Source: Solirubrobacterales bacterium
GTDB taxonomy: Bacteria; Actinomycetota; Thermoleophilia; Solirubrobacterales; 70-9
Direction: 5' to 3'
Assembly: GCA_025450195.1 (NCBI GenBank)
Contig: JANWHW010000010.1
Location: 1-64,000 of the forward strand
Length of the DNA stretch: 64,000 nucleotides
A program made the translations under genes and the position numbers. This document shows positions 15,883 through 24,374 of this stretch, piece after piece (position 1 is the first letter of the stretch; every line of letters begins with the position of its first letter). The notes under the pieces are model-generated. The model had not been told where the DNA came from. It made no database searches and saw only the letters and a list, made by a program, of their open reading frames with translations.

Positions 15883-17015
15883 GGCAGATACATGCTTGTG
15901 CCGAGTGCCTGCGGCGCGCACATCTCCTCAGGTTGCTCGCCCCATACATCGAAAAGCTCGCGACCGGCGCCCCGGGGTTGCGAGCCCCCGAACTGCTGCG
16001 TCTGTCCAATCGAGACCTCGCGGCGGTCGCAGCGCCAAAGGTCGCCGAGCAGGTGCTGGAGCGGGTTGCTGCGGTTCCCGGCGACCGCCTGGAGGATGAG
16101 CTGGATGCCGCAGGGTGTTGGGCCTGCTGCCGGCACGATGCCCGATATCCCGTTGGGCTCCGTGACATTGCCGATGCTCCCTGGGCGCTGATCGGCAAGG
16201 GAGATCCCGCTCTGTTGGAGGACCTCGAGCCCGCGGGTGCTGTCGCGGTGGTCGGGGCGCGGCGAGCCTCTTCGTATGGGCGGGAGGTTGCCCACGAGCT
16301 GGCCCGTGATCTGGCTGCCGCGGGGCTGGTGGTCGTGAGTGGACTCGCCTTCGGCATCGATGCCTGCGCACATCGAGGAGCGCTTGAAGCGGGCCTCACG
16401 GTTGCGGTGCTCGGCTGTGGAGCGGATGCTCCCTATCCGGCGGCGCATCGCTCCCTGTGGCGGCAGATCTCCGAACGAGGGCTTGTCGTCTCCGAGCTGC
16501 CACCGGGCACGACTGCCCGGCGTTGGACCTTCCCGGCGCGCAATCGGATCATGGCGGGCCTCGCTGGGATGACCGTCGTGGTCGAGGCCGGGGAGCGCTC
16601 CGGCTCGTTGATAACCACGGATCTCGCCGCTGATTTGGGGCGGGACCTCGGAGCTGTGCCCGGGCCGGTTCACTCGCGCTGCTCAGTCGGGCCGAACAAC
16701 CTGCTCGCGGGTGGGGCCTGCGTGGTTCGCGATGCCCAGGATGTGCTGGACGCGATGCTGGGTCCCGGCGTGCGACGCATCGAGCGGGCCGGGCCTCAGA
16801 TCGAGCCGGCCCAGCTCGGCATCCTCGACGCGGTGGAGCGCGGCGCGGAGACCTCTGACGCAATCGCTGCCGAGCTCGACATCTCCGGCGCTGAGGCGGC
16901 CGCCTCCCTTGCTGCCCTCGAGGCGCTGGGCTACGTGTCTTGCTCCATGCTCGGGGCCTATTCCCGGACCCTGCTCCAGCCCCCGAAGTCAGCGCCGACG
17001 GTGGCAGATATCTAG
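15879..17015 (+). CDS. dprA: DNA-processing protein DprA
   Basis: DprA loads RecA on single-stranded DNA during transformation. The 378 residues hold an N-terminal SAM-like helical part, a Rossmann core (AVAVVGARRASSYGREVAHE, SGLAFGIDACAHRGAL, PARNRIMAGLAGMTVVVEAG, SGSLITTDLAADLGRD) and a C-terminal winged-helix domain (about 300-365). The N-terminus has several cysteines (HACAECLRRAH and CWACCRHD), more than usual, possibly a metal site. The ATG overlaps the comM stop. Its TAG stop also forms the first three bases of a -10-like box for thiD. Confidence 0.95.
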   Translation: MRQIHACAECLRRAHLLRLLAPYIEKLATGAPGLRAPELLRLSNRDLAAVAAPKVAEQVLERVAAVPGDRLEDELDAAGCWACCRHDARYPVGLRDIADAPWALIGKGDPALLEDLEPAGAVAVVGARRASSYGREVAHELARDLAAAGLVVVSGLAFGIDACAHRGALEAGLTVAVLGCGADAPYPAAHRSLWRQISERGLVVSELPPGTTARRWTFPARNRIMAGLAGMTVVVEAGERSGSLITTDLAADLGRDLGAVPGPVHSRCSVGPNNLLAGGACVVRDAQDVLDAMLGPGVRRIERAGPQIEPAQLGILDAVERGAETSDAIAAELDISGAEAAASLAALEALGYVSCSMLGAYSRTLLQPPKSAPTVADI

Positions 17016-17018
17016 GCT
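17013..17018 (+). promoter_or_regulatory. Putative -10 box for leaderless thiD, overlapping the dprA stop
   Basis: TAGGCT contains the dprA stop codon TAG and ends 6 bases before the thiD ATG. No ribosome binding site is present. Confidence 0.4.
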
Positions 17019-17024
17019 GGCGCA

Positions 17025-17831
17025 ATGTCCACCCACCACGTTCCAAGCGTCCTTTCGATCGCCGGCTCCGACTCCGGCGGCGGTGCCGGCATTCAGGCCG
17101 ACCTGAAGGCGTTCGCGCGATGTGGTGTGCACGGAATGACGGCGATAACCGCGGTTACCGCCCAGAACACCGTCGAGGTTCGGGCGGTCGAGTACATGTC
17201 ACCCGAAATGGTGCTCGATCAGATCGCAACGGTTGGCGGGGACACCCGCATCGATGCGATCAAGATCGGCATGCTCGGCACGCCGGAGACAGTCGAGGCG
17301 GTCTTCATTGGGCTCCTACTGGCCTATATCAACGCCCCCGTCGTCATTGATCCCGTGATGGTTGCCGAGAGCGGCGCTGCGCTGATCGACGACGAGACCA
17401 GAGAAGCACTCGTCGAGCGCCTGCTGCCAAAAAGCACCGTGGTGACCCCGAACATTCCTGAGGCCCAGGTCTTGACCGGGGCCGGGGAAGAGGCGAGCCA
17501 GGAGGAACTTGCCCGTGGAGTCCTGGAGCTGGGCCCGGAGACGGTAGTCGTAACCGGCGGTCACAGTGAGGACCTCGTGGACGTTTTCTTCGACGGCAAG
17601 CGAGTGGTGGAGATTCCCGGTGAGCGCCACGCCAGCGGTGCGAGCCATGGCTCCGGTTGCACGCACTCTGCGGCGCTTGCTGCCTTTCTTGCTCACGGGG
17701 ACGAACCGCTGGAAGCTGCGCGAAAAGCGCGGCAGATCGCTTCAGCCGCTGTCGGGGCGGGCCTGCGTGCCATTGGCGCCGGCGCCGGGCCGGTCGACGT
17801 CTTCGGGCTCGCCTCTAGGCCGCCTCAGTAG
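17025..17831 (+). CDS. thiD: Hydroxymethylpyrimidine/phosphomethylpyrimidine kinase
   Basis: ThiD phosphorylates the pyrimidine moiety twice in thiamine synthesis or salvage. The 268-residue ribokinase-fold protein has the opening [21 protein letters not shown], the substrate block [23 protein letters not shown], and the anion-hole region [18 protein letters not shown] with the catalytic Cys. No other thiamine gene and no TPP riboswitch lies nearby. The start is ATG 17025 with a leaderless-type -10 box. Confidence 0.94.
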   Translation: MSTHHVPSVLSIAGSDSGGGAGIQADLKAFARCGVHGMTAITAVTAQNTVEVRAVEYMSPEMVLDQIATVGGDTRIDAIKIGMLGTPETVEAVFIGLLLAYINAPVVIDPVMVAESGAALIDDETREALVERLLPKSTVVTPNIPEAQVLTGAGEEASQEELARGVLELGPETVVVTGGHSEDLVDVFFDGKRVVEIPGERHASGASHGSGCTHSAALAAFLAHGDEPLEAARKARQIASAAVGAGLRAIGAGAGPVDVFGLASRPPQ

Positions 17832-17834
17832 ATT
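17829..17834 (+). promoter_or_regulatory. Putative -10 box for leaderless ilvD, overlapping the thiD stop
   Basis: TAGATT contains the thiD stop codon TAG and ends 6 bases before ATG 17841. The same spacing is seen at thiD, supporting ATG 17841 over the in-frame TTG at 17835. Confidence 0.4.
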
Positions 17835-17840
17835 TTGAGC

Positions 17841-19535
17841 ATGAGCACCAACGGCTCCACCTCGACGAAGCTTCCGCGCCCACGTTCCGCCACCGTCTTC
17901 GACGGGCCCGACCGCGCCCACGCCCGCGCCTACATGAAGGGCATCGGCTTCGACGACGATGCGCTCAGCCGGCCGACGATCGGGATCGCCAATACGTGGA
18001 CCGAGGCAATGCCCTGCAACTTCCACCTGCGCGGCCTGGCCGAGCACGTCAAAGAGGGCGTGCGCGCGGCAGGAGGCACGCCGATGGAGTTCAACACCGT
18101 CGCCGTTTCCGATGGGGTCACGATGGGCACCCAGGGAATGAAGGCCTCGCTGGTCAGCCGCGAGGTGATCGCCGACTCGATCGAGCTGATGGCGCGCGGC
18201 TACCAGTTCGATGCAATCGTCGCCCTCTGTGCCTGCGACAAGACGATCCCCGGCTGTGCGATGGCTCTGGCTCGCCTCGATGTGCCCTCGGTAGTGCTCT
18301 ACGGCGGTTCGATCGCCCCGGGGCATTGGCACGGAAGGGACGTGACGATCCTCGACATCTTCGAGGCGATCGGCGCGCATTCCGCCGGCGACATGAGCGA
18401 CGAGGAACTGAACGAGCTCGAGGGTGTCGCAAGCCCCGGCGCCGGGGCTTGCGGTGGGCAGTTCACGGCCAACACGATGGCCTGCGCCTTCGAGGCGCTT
18501 GGGGTCAGCGCCGGCGGCTCGGCGATGGTCCCGGCCGAAGACGCCGATAAGGGCACCGTTGCCGAGCGGATCGGCGAGCTTGTCCTTAACGTCCTCGCCG
18601 AGGACATAACCCCGAGCAAGGTGATCACCCGCGACTCGCTCGAGAACGCGATCGCCTGCGTCTGCGCCTCAGGCGGCTCGACCAATGCCGTGCTGCACCT
18701 GATTGCTCTTGCCCGTGAGCTCGACATCGAGCTGACGATGGATGACTTCGAGCGGATCTCTCGGTCGACGCCCCTCTTTGCCGACCTAAAGCCGGGGGGT
18801 CGTTTCGTCGCCACCGACCTCTACGCGGCCGGTGGCGTACCGGTGATCCTCAAGCGGCTCTCCGAAAAGGGCGTGCTGCACAAGGATGCGATCACCGTCA
18901 CCGGCAAGACGATTGGCGAGGTTGCCGAAGAAGCGACCGAGGCTCCCGGCCAAGAAGTCGTTCGCCCGCTGGAGGACCCGCTGAAGCCCGAAGGTGGCCT
19001 GGCCATCCTCGGTGGCAATCTGGCTCCCGAAGGTGCGGTGGTCAAGCTCGCAGGCACTGAGCGGACCCAGCAGACCGGGCCCGCCCGGGTCTTCGAGTCC
19101 GAAGAGGATTGCTTCCGTGCCGTCAAGGACCAGAAAATCAATGCCGGAGACGTCGTCGTGATCCGCAACGAGGGGCCGATCGGTGGCCCAGGCATGCGCG
19201 AGATGCTGCAGGTGACCGCGGCGATCGTTGGCGAGGGGCTGGGGGAGAGCGTCGCGATGGTCACCGACGGCCGCTTCTCCGGCGCCACCCGCGGCTTGAT
19301 GATCGGCCACGTCGCGCCCGAGGCCGCCAAGGGCGGCCCGATCGCCGCAATCCGCGAGGGCGATGAGATCACCCTCGACATCGACGCCCGCCGCCTCGAT
19401 GTGGCCCTCAGCGACGAGGAGATCGCCGAACGCGTCGCCTCCTATGAGTCGCCACCGTCTCCATTTGGCCCTGGCGTGATGGCCAAGTACGCGGCCACCG
19501 TTTCATCGGCCTCACAGGGCGCGGTTACGGGCTAG
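17841..19535 (+). CDS. ilvD: Dihydroxy-acid dehydratase
   Basis: IlvD makes the 2-oxo acids for valine, leucine and isoleucine. The 564-residue enzyme has the iron-sulfur ligands in [23 protein letters not shown] and [20 protein letters not shown], and later the conserved blocks [14 protein letters not shown] and [23 protein letters not shown], which bind substrate and Mg. The length is normal. No other ilv gene is near. It ends in a large inverted repeat shared with the convergent hydrolase gene. Confidence 0.96.
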   Translation: MSTNGSTSTKLPRPRSATVFDGPDRAHARAYMKGIGFDDDALSRPTIGIANTWTEAMPCNFHLRGLAEHVKEGVRAAGGTPMEFNTVAVSDGVTMGTQGMKASLVSREVIADSIELMARGYQFDAIVALCACDKTIPGCAMALARLDVPSVVLYGGSIAPGHWHGRDVTILDIFEAIGAHSAGDMSDEELNELEGVASPGAGACGGQFTANTMACAFEALGVSAGGSAMVPAEDADKGTVAERIGELVLNVLAEDITPSKVITRDSLENAIACVCASGGSTNAVLHLIALARELDIELTMDDFERISRSTPLFADLKPGGRFVATDLYAAGGVPVILKRLSEKGVLHKDAITVTGKTIGEVAEEATEAPGQEVVRPLEDPLKPEGGLAILGGNLAPEGAVVKLAGTERTQQTGPARVFESEEDCFRAVKDQKINAGDVVVIRNEGPIGGPGMREMLQVTAAIVGEGLGESVAMVTDGRFSGATRGLMIGHVAPEAAKGGPIAAIREGDEITLDIDARRLDVALSDEEIAERVASYESPPSPFGPGVMAKYAATVSSASQGAVTG

Positions 19536-19542
19536 CAATCCG

Positions 19543-19632
19543 GGCAGGGGTTTCGCTTAACTTTTTCGACGTCGCCACAGGCCTTCCGAGAAGGTGAGTG
19601 GCGAAAAAGTGCAAGACGCTTCACCCCTGTCC
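19543..19632. terminator. Large imperfect hairpin between convergent ilvD and hydrolase genes
   Basis: The left arm (about 19543-19577, containing CAGGGGTTTCGC and ACTTTTTCG) is complementary, with small bulges, to the right arm (19597-19632, containing GTGGCGAAAAAGTG and CACCCCTG). Both strands end the stem near short T runs, so it can act as a bidirectional terminator. Confidence 0.6.
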
Positions 19633-19638
19633 AGATCG

Positions 19639-20532
19639 CTAGCTCAGGAACTCGTCCAAGAGGTTGTTGAAGCGGGCCGGCCGCTCGAGCTGGGGGACGT
19701 GTCCAGTGTTTTCGAAGATCTCCAAGCGTGCTCCGGGGATGCGGCGCTTGTAGCTGTATCCGGCCTGGACGGGGATCACCCAATCCGCGTCGCCCCAAAC
19801 GATCAGCGTTGGGGTCTCGATCTCCGCGAGGCGATGGCGAGCGTCGTACGCGATCGCCGACCCCAGCGCGTCGGAGAAACCGGGGCAGGGCACACCCGAT
19901 TGCAACTGCTCCCAGAGCAGCTCGGGGCGGAGCTGGTTGGGGTAGCGAACGAAGCACCGGAACGTCAGGTAGCGGGTGCCGCGCCGGCGCACCAGCATCG
20001 AGCCGAGCCGAGCTACGTGAGGACCCCCGGTGTCCCAGGCGAGCGCGGTCGCTATTCCCCGCTCCCGCGGGCGCCAGGTGTTGATCAGCCCCGCGGCCGA
20101 GACCAGGATCAGCCGGTCGAAGCGATCGGGGCCTGCGATTGCGGCCTCGGTGGCGATCAGGCCCCCCATCGAGTTGCCGACCACCGCAGCGCCGCGGTCG
20201 ACGCCGATCTTCTCGCAGAAGTCGTGGATGAGGCGACCGTATGCCTGCATGCCGATCGGCCATGAGGGCATCGGGCTGCCGCCGAATCCCGGTAGGTCCA
20301 GCGCAATGGCTCGGTGGGTACGGGAGATGTGTGGGAGGTTCTCCAGCCAGTTCTGCCAAGAGCCCGAGATGCCGTGGATGAAGACGACCGGCTTGCCGGC
20401 GCCCATCTCGACGTAATTGACCTCGGCCCCGGGCAGCTCGACCCGGTGCCTGTGCTTGCTCCAATCGATCGCCAGCCAGTCTGGGTTTGGGTTCCCATAG
20501 TCCGGCGCCGTCACCTTTTCGCTGACCTTCAC
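19639..20532 (-). CDS. Alpha/beta-fold hydrolase
   Basis: The 297-residue protein has the hydrolase core: oxyanion region VVFIHGISGSWQNW, nucleophile elbow GNSMGG (Ser near residue 121), acid in WGDADWVIP and the last His in NTGHVPQLERP. Such proteins include lipases, esterases and haloalkane or ring-cleavage hydrolases; the sequence resembles the broad lipase/hydrolase group and does not fix a substrate. It starts at GTG 20532, one base after the stop of the upstream cyclo-ligase-like gene, so the two form a minus-strand operon. Confidence 0.85.
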   Translation of the reverse strand: MKVSEKVTAPDYGNPNPDWLAIDWSKHRHRVELPGAEVNYVEMGAGKPVVFIHGISGSWQNWLENLPHISRTHRAIALDLPGFGGSPMPSWPIGMQAYGRLIHDFCEKIGVDRGAAVVGNSMGGLIATEAAIAGPDRFDRLILVSAAGLINTWRPRERGIATALAWDTGGPHVARLGSMLVRRRGTRYLTFRCFVRYPNQLRPELLWEQLQSGVPCPGFSDALGSAIAYDARHRLAEIETPTLIVWGDADWVIPVQAGYSYKRRIPGARLEIFENTGHVPQLERPARFNNLLDEFLS

Positions 20533-20533
20533 T

Positions 20534-21247
20534 TCAGGCGTACCCCATTCTTTCCAGGACCGGCACTTCGCGAATCTGTGGAGGCTGCAGGTGGTCCCAG
20601 AGGATGCCGCGAGGCCGCTCGTACTGGCGCTCGACGTCGATCACGGCGCGCGGCGTTGCGATCAGGTCCACCGGCAGGTCGTGCGCCGTCATCATCAGGT
20701 GATGGCGGAGGATCTGGGTCGGGTGGACGGTTGTCGCCACCGTGGTGTGGTCGTCGATCTTGCCCGCGTCGATCAGGATCCCGTACTCCAGGTCGGAGTA
20801 GCCGCCCCCCTTGCCGACGCGTGCGCCGCTGAGGTTCACCGCGACCGATCCACACAGCACGAAGTCGATCTCGGGCAGGTCATCGAGCGCAACCACGCGT
20901 CCGTGCTTGAGCGCGCCCTTGATCGTCGCCGCCTCTTTGACCGCTGCCTTGGAAAGCCGCTTGGGGTCGAGGACGCGGAACGGGTGGAGGTCGCGCAGCC
21001 GTGGTACGGCCATGATCACCGTCTTCCCCTGTTCCAGGGCCAGGCGGCGGGCGTGCGTCTGCGGAGAGTCTGGGTTGGCCTTGATCGCCTGGGCCCGCTT
21101 CCACAGTCGTTGTCCCGCGAGCTTTTCAGCGGCCAGCTTTGCGCCGGCGAAGTTGGGGATTCGCCCCTCGGCACCCGGAAAGCGGGAAACGCCCTCCAGG
21201 TCCATTGCCTTCCAGACTTCCTTCCGAACATCGTCCTTGGGGCGCAC
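20534..21247 (-). CDS. 5-formyltetrahydrofolate cyclo-ligase family protein
   Basis: This 237-residue protein belongs to the MTHFS fold family, which converts 5-formyl-THF to methenyl-THF with ATP. It shows the phosphate loop GARVGKGGGYSDLEYGIL and the block TTVHPTQIL. It is longer than typical bacterial cyclo-ligases and lacks the usual compact RxxYRxxR opening, resembling the larger MTHFS-domain group whose activity is less certain. GTG 21247 is chosen as start: a TATCTT box ends 6 bases upstream, matching the leaderless pattern. TTG 21271 would add eight residues. Confidence 0.8.
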   Translation of the reverse strand: MRPKDDVRKEVWKAMDLEGVSRFPGAEGRIPNFAGAKLAAEKLAGQRLWKRAQAIKANPDSPQTHARRLALEQGKTVIMAVPRLRDLHPFRVLDPKRLSKAAVKEAATIKGALKHGRVVALDDLPEIDFVLCGSVAVNLSGARVGKGGGYSDLEYGILIDAGKIDDHTTVATTVHPTQILRHHLMMTAHDLPVDLIATPRAVIDVERQYERPRGILWDHLQPPQIREVPVLERMGYA

Positions 21248-21253
21248 GAAAGA

Positions 21254-21259
21254 AAGATA
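21254..21259 (-). promoter_or_regulatory. Putative -10 box for the cyclo-ligase-like gene
   Basis: On the minus strand TATCTT ends 6 bases before GTG 21247, supporting that start and a leaderless transcript. Confidence 0.4.
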
Positions 21260-21404
21260 TCCCGCCGGCAAGCCTCAGAACGCAAGAGGGGCCTCTTGTG
21301 CGGGGCGAGCGCACCTGAGATTGCAGGGAGCGAGCCGATCTGGCCGAATGGTCTGTGTGCCTAAACTTTTTCTCTCAGTTCCAACCGACGCATGCCCAAT
21401 GCTT

Positions 21405-21569
21405 AGAACCTGTTTCAGAATGAGTGCGGCCCGGATGAGGCCGTTGACACGGCGCGGCGCCGGTCCCTCCTCGGTACTCCACGTAGCGCCGCTACGCGGA
21501 GACCGCGTCGTGACCGGCCCGCTTGGTCCTCGACCTCCCCGAACTCGCCCTCAATCTGAAACAGGTTCT
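21405..21569. repeat. Dispersed hairpin repeat, copy A, with 20-bp inverted ends
   Basis: The ends AGAACCTGTTTCAGAATGAG (21405-21424) and its reverse complement (21550-21569) match except at one base. The enclosed 125 bases align along their length with copy B at 54604-54741, including an identical 18-base block GCGGCCCGGATGAGGCCG. A central hairpin, CTCC-CGTAGC-GCC-GCTACG-GGAG around 21477-21501, is conserved in both with changed bases. There is no gene inside. It ends 18 bases before the L,D-transpeptidase start, so it occupies that gene's promoter region. Confidence 0.75.
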
Positions 21570-21587
21570 TAGAACCCGGGAAGGGTG

Positions 21588-22625
21588 ATGGGGCGCAAGA
21601 CGCAAATCGCAATCGTCACCGGGATAGCGGTGCTCCTCCTTGGGGCAGTTGGCGCCTACGCGTACGACAGCAGCAAGAAGGACACGATCGCCGAGGGTGT
21701 GACGATCGGAGGGGTTGACGTCGGGGGCCTCAACGAATCCGAGGCAAAACGCGCCGTGCGCAAGCAGCTGCTTGCCCCTTTGCGCCATTCGCTCCGGGTT
21801 GGCTATGACGGCGAGCGCTGGGCGCTCTCCGGCAAGCAGCTGAAGGTCCACGCCGATCTCGACGCAGCTGTCGAGGAGGCACTCGCCGCAAGTCAGGATG
21901 GTGGTCTGCCCGGCCGGCTGGTGCGCTACGTCAGCGGCGGCGAGGTGGACGAGCGGGTTGCCGCCGACGTCACCTACTCCGAGCCGGCCGTCAACCGCTT
22001 CGTGCGCGAGGTTGCCGGCGAGGTCGGAGAGGAAGCACAGGACGCGACCGTCGAAGCCAGTGGCTCCTCGCTCGAGATCGTCTCAGCCGAGTACGGCCGC
22101 AAGCTGCGCGACAACCTGCTTACCCGCCAGCTCAAGGCCGCCGTGCTCAACGCCAATGCCGACCACACGATCGCCGCGCGTACCAATCCAGTCGAGCCCG
22201 CGGTGACAGGGAGCGAAGTCGCCGAGGAGTACCCGTCCTACCTGACCCTCGACCGCGCCTCCTACACGCTGCGGTTTTGGAAGAACCTGAAGCTGGCCAA
22301 GGAGTACACGGTCGCCGTCGGCCAGGAAGGCCTGGAAACCCCGGAAGGGCTGTACCACATCCAGGACAAGCAGGTCGAACCTACCTGGCACGTTCCCAAC
22401 TCTGCTTGGGCGGGCAGCCTCGCCGGCCAGTCGATCCCCCCGGGCCCGTCCAACCCACTGAAGGCGCGCTGGATGGGCATCTTCGAAGGTGCCGGGATCC
22501 ACGGCACCGAAGAGACCTACTCGCTGGGCACCGCCGCTTCGCATGGCTGCGTGCGGATGGCGATCCCAGACGTAGAAGAGCTCTATGACCTGGTCGAAGT
22601 CGGCACCCCGATCTACATCGGCTAG
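21588..22625 (+). CDS. L,D-transpeptidase (YkuD domain) with N-terminal membrane anchor
   Basis: L,D-transpeptidases form 3-3 cross-links in peptidoglycan outside the membrane. The 345-residue product has an N-terminal membrane segment (about 5-25, IAIVTGIAVLLLGAVGAYAY), a PG-binding/VanW-like region (about 30-200), then the YkuD domain with the catalytic block ASHGCVRM (His and Cys) near residue 325. ATG 21588 is preferred over GTG 21585; GGGAAGGG directly upstream is the ribosome binding site. Copy A of the dispersed repeat lies just upstream. Confidence 0.92.
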   Translation: MGRKTQIAIVTGIAVLLLGAVGAYAYDSSKKDTIAEGVTIGGVDVGGLNESEAKRAVRKQLLAPLRHSLRVGYDGERWALSGKQLKVHADLDAAVEEALAASQDGGLPGRLVRYVSGGEVDERVAADVTYSEPAVNRFVREVAGEVGEEAQDATVEASGSSLEIVSAEYGRKLRDNLLTRQLKAAVLNANADHTIAARTNPVEPAVTGSEVAEEYPSYLTLDRASYTLRFWKNLKLAKEYTVAVGQEGLETPEGLYHIQDKQVEPTWHVPNSAWAGSLAGQSIPPGPSNPLKARWMGIFEGAGIHGTEETYSLGTAASHGCVRMAIPDVEELYDLVEVGTPIYIG

Positions 22626-22663
22626 CGAAGGCGAAATCCCTCCGGCGGCGAAAGGGTTCACGG

Positions 22664-23551
22664 ATGAACTGGGACGAGGCCCTGGCGGAGTTCGATCGCG
22701 ATCTAAGTGCGCGGTCGGCTGCTGAGCGCACTCGGCGTGCCTACGGGGTCGACCTCGGCCAGTTCTCTGAATGGGCGAAGCAGCACCATCTCGGGCCGGG
22801 CGAGGTTCGCCACCGCGATGTGCGGCGCTACGGGGCCGCGCTGTCGGCGGATTCGGCCTCTCCGGCAACGGTTGCCCGCAAGCTCGCCGCGATCCGCGGC
22901 CTCTTCGATTTCCTCGTGCGCACCGAACGCCTTGGGCAGAATCCAGCCGATCTCGTCTCCAGCCCAAAGAAGGACCAAAAGCTCCCGCGGTTGCTCAGCG
23001 CCGAGCAGATGCAGGCTCTGCTCGAGAAGATCCCAGCCCGGACGCCACTGGAGTTGCGCGATCGAGCGATGCTGGAGCTTGCCTACTCGTGCGGGCTGCG
23101 CTGCGCGGAGCTCGTCGACCTTGACGTCGGCGCGCTGGATTTCGAGACCGAGCAGCTGCGGGTCCTGGGCAAGGGCTCGAAGGAACGGCTGCTGCCGGTT
23201 GGAGAGCCGGCCCAGCGGGCGCTGCGGCGCTACAGCGAGCGGGGCCGTCCGGCTTTGATCAACGATCGCAACGAGCCCGCCCTGTTCGTTTCCAAGACCG
23301 GTCGTCGGCTCTCCAACTCAGACGTGACACGGCGTCTCGGCCTGTGGGTGCGTGAGGCCGCTCTTGCCGCCGGTGTGTCCCCGCATTCGCTGCGGCATAG
23401 CTTTGCCACCCATCTACTCGAAGGGGGAGCCGACCTACGCACGATTCAGGAGCTGCTGGGGCACGCTTCGATCTCCACCACGCAGGTCTATACGAGGGTC
23501 GATGCCGCCCGCTTGCGGGATGCCTACGCTGCGACCCATCCACGCGCCTAA
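22664..23551 (+). CDS. xerC: Tyrosine recombinase XerC/XerD
   Basis: Xer recombinases resolve chromosome dimers at dif. The 295-residue protein has an N-terminal SAM-like domain (1-100) and the catalytic domain with all active residues: Arg in CGLRCAEL, Lys in GKGSKERLLP, His and Arg in HSLRHSFATHLL, His in LGHASISTTQ and the nucleophile Tyr in VYTRV. Its place between dprA and the WhiG-type sigma gene parallels the Streptomyces order, where a Xer gene lies there. Whether it is XerC or XerD cannot be decided without the second paralogue. Confidence 0.9.
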   Translation: MNWDEALAEFDRDLSARSAAERTRRAYGVDLGQFSEWAKQHHLGPGEVRHRDVRRYGAALSADSASPATVARKLAAIRGLFDFLVRTERLGQNPADLVSSPKKDQKLPRLLSAEQMQALLEKIPARTPLELRDRAMLELAYSCGLRCAELVDLDVGALDFETEQLRVLGKGSKERLLPVGEPAQRALRRYSERGRPALINDRNEPALFVSKTGRRLSNSDVTRRLGLWVREAALAAGVSPHSLRHSFATHLLEGGADLRTIQELLGHASISTTQVYTRVDAARLRDAYAATHPRA

Positions 23552-23591
23552 CCCACGAACCGCCCAGCGACCGTAGAATCGAGCGAATCTC

Positions 23592-24365
23592 ATGGAAACC
23601 GGCGTAAAAGAAGTGGAGCTGCGCGATCTGTGGCGCCGCTACAAGGGGGACGGAGACGCAAGGGCTCGCGAGCGGCTCGTCGTCGCGTACTCCCCTCTGG
23701 TCAAGTTCGTGGCCGGCCGACTCGGTGCCGGGCTGCCCTCTCATGTTGAGGACGCCGACCTGATCTCCTATGGCCTGATGGGCCTGATCGGGTCGATCGA
23801 GCGCTTCGAGCCAGAGCGTGGGATCAAGTTCGAGACCTTTGCGATGACCCGGATCCGGGGCGCGATCATCGATGAGCTGCGCTCACTCGACTGGGTGCCG
23901 CGCTCGGTGCGCTCCAGGGCACGGGAAATCGAAGCCGCACAGACAAAGCTCGAGCATGAGTTGCAGCGAGCGCCGAGCGAGGCGGAGCTCGCGAAGAAGC
24001 TCGGGCTGAGCGAAGATGAACTCCAGAACTCGCTCCTGGAGATCGCCCACTCGTCGGTCTTCGCACTGGACGAGCTCTGGACCGTCTCCGACTCCTCCGG
24101 CGACCAGGTGTCGCTGCTCGACACGATTTCAGACCCGAGGGCCGATGACCCTCAGGAGTCGCTGGCAAGCAGCGAGGTCAAGGACCGGCTCACCGACGCG
24201 GTGGCGTCCTTGCCGGAGCGCGAGCAGCTGGTAGTCGCGCTCTACTACTACGAGAACCTCACCCTGCGTGAGATCGGAGAGGTGCTCGGGGTGACGGAGT
24301 CGCGAGTCTCACAGCTGCACACCAAGGCCGTGATGCGGTTGAAGTCTGCATTGCAAGCGGTGTAG
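23592..24365 (+). CDS. whiG: RNA polymerase sigma factor of the FliA/WhiG type
   Basis: The 257 residues contain sigma regions 2 (VVAYSPLVKFVAGRLGAGLP, DLISYGLMGLIGSIERFEP, FETFAMTRIRGAIIDELR), 3 (about 110-165) and 4 (LPEREQLVVALYYYENLTLREIGEVLGVTESRVSQLHTKA). The FliA/WhiG subgroup drives flagellar genes or sporulation genes. No flagellar gene is in the window, and position beside the Xer gene matches Streptomyces whiG, so a developmental or regulon sigma is inferred. A TAGAAT hexamer lies 13 bases upstream of ATG 23592. Its TAG stop begins the -10-like box of the next gene. Confidence 0.88.
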   Translation: METGVKEVELRDLWRRYKGDGDARARERLVVAYSPLVKFVAGRLGAGLPSHVEDADLISYGLMGLIGSIERFEPERGIKFETFAMTRIRGAIIDELRSLDWVPRSVRSRAREIEAAQTKLEHELQRAPSEAELAKKLGLSEDELQNSLLEIAHSSVFALDELWTVSDSSGDQVSLLDTISDPRADDPQESLASSEVKDRLTDAVASLPEREQLVVALYYYENLTLREIGEVLGVTESRVSQLHTKAVMRLKSALQAV

Positions 24366-24368
24366 CTT
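24363..24368 (+). promoter_or_regulatory. Putative -10 box for the EF-G-like gene, overlapping the sigma-gene stop
   Basis: TAGCTT includes the sigma-gene stop TAG and ends 6 bases before GTG 24375. Confidence 0.35.
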
Positions 24369-24374
24369 CTTCAT

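Noticed and set aside
17016-17024. TPP riboswitch upstream of thiD
   Set aside because: Only nine bases separate dprA and thiD, and no thi-box sequence lies in the dprA end.
22623-22660. Additional copy of the short repeat after the L,D-transpeptidase gene
   Set aside because: TAGCGAAGGCGAAATC resembles one half of the repeat, but the ATCTGATTC core is missing; likely chance.
22664-23551. Phage integrase
   Set aside because: Size, motifs and location beside dprA and the sigma gene fit the housekeeping Xer recombinase; no prophage genes nearby.
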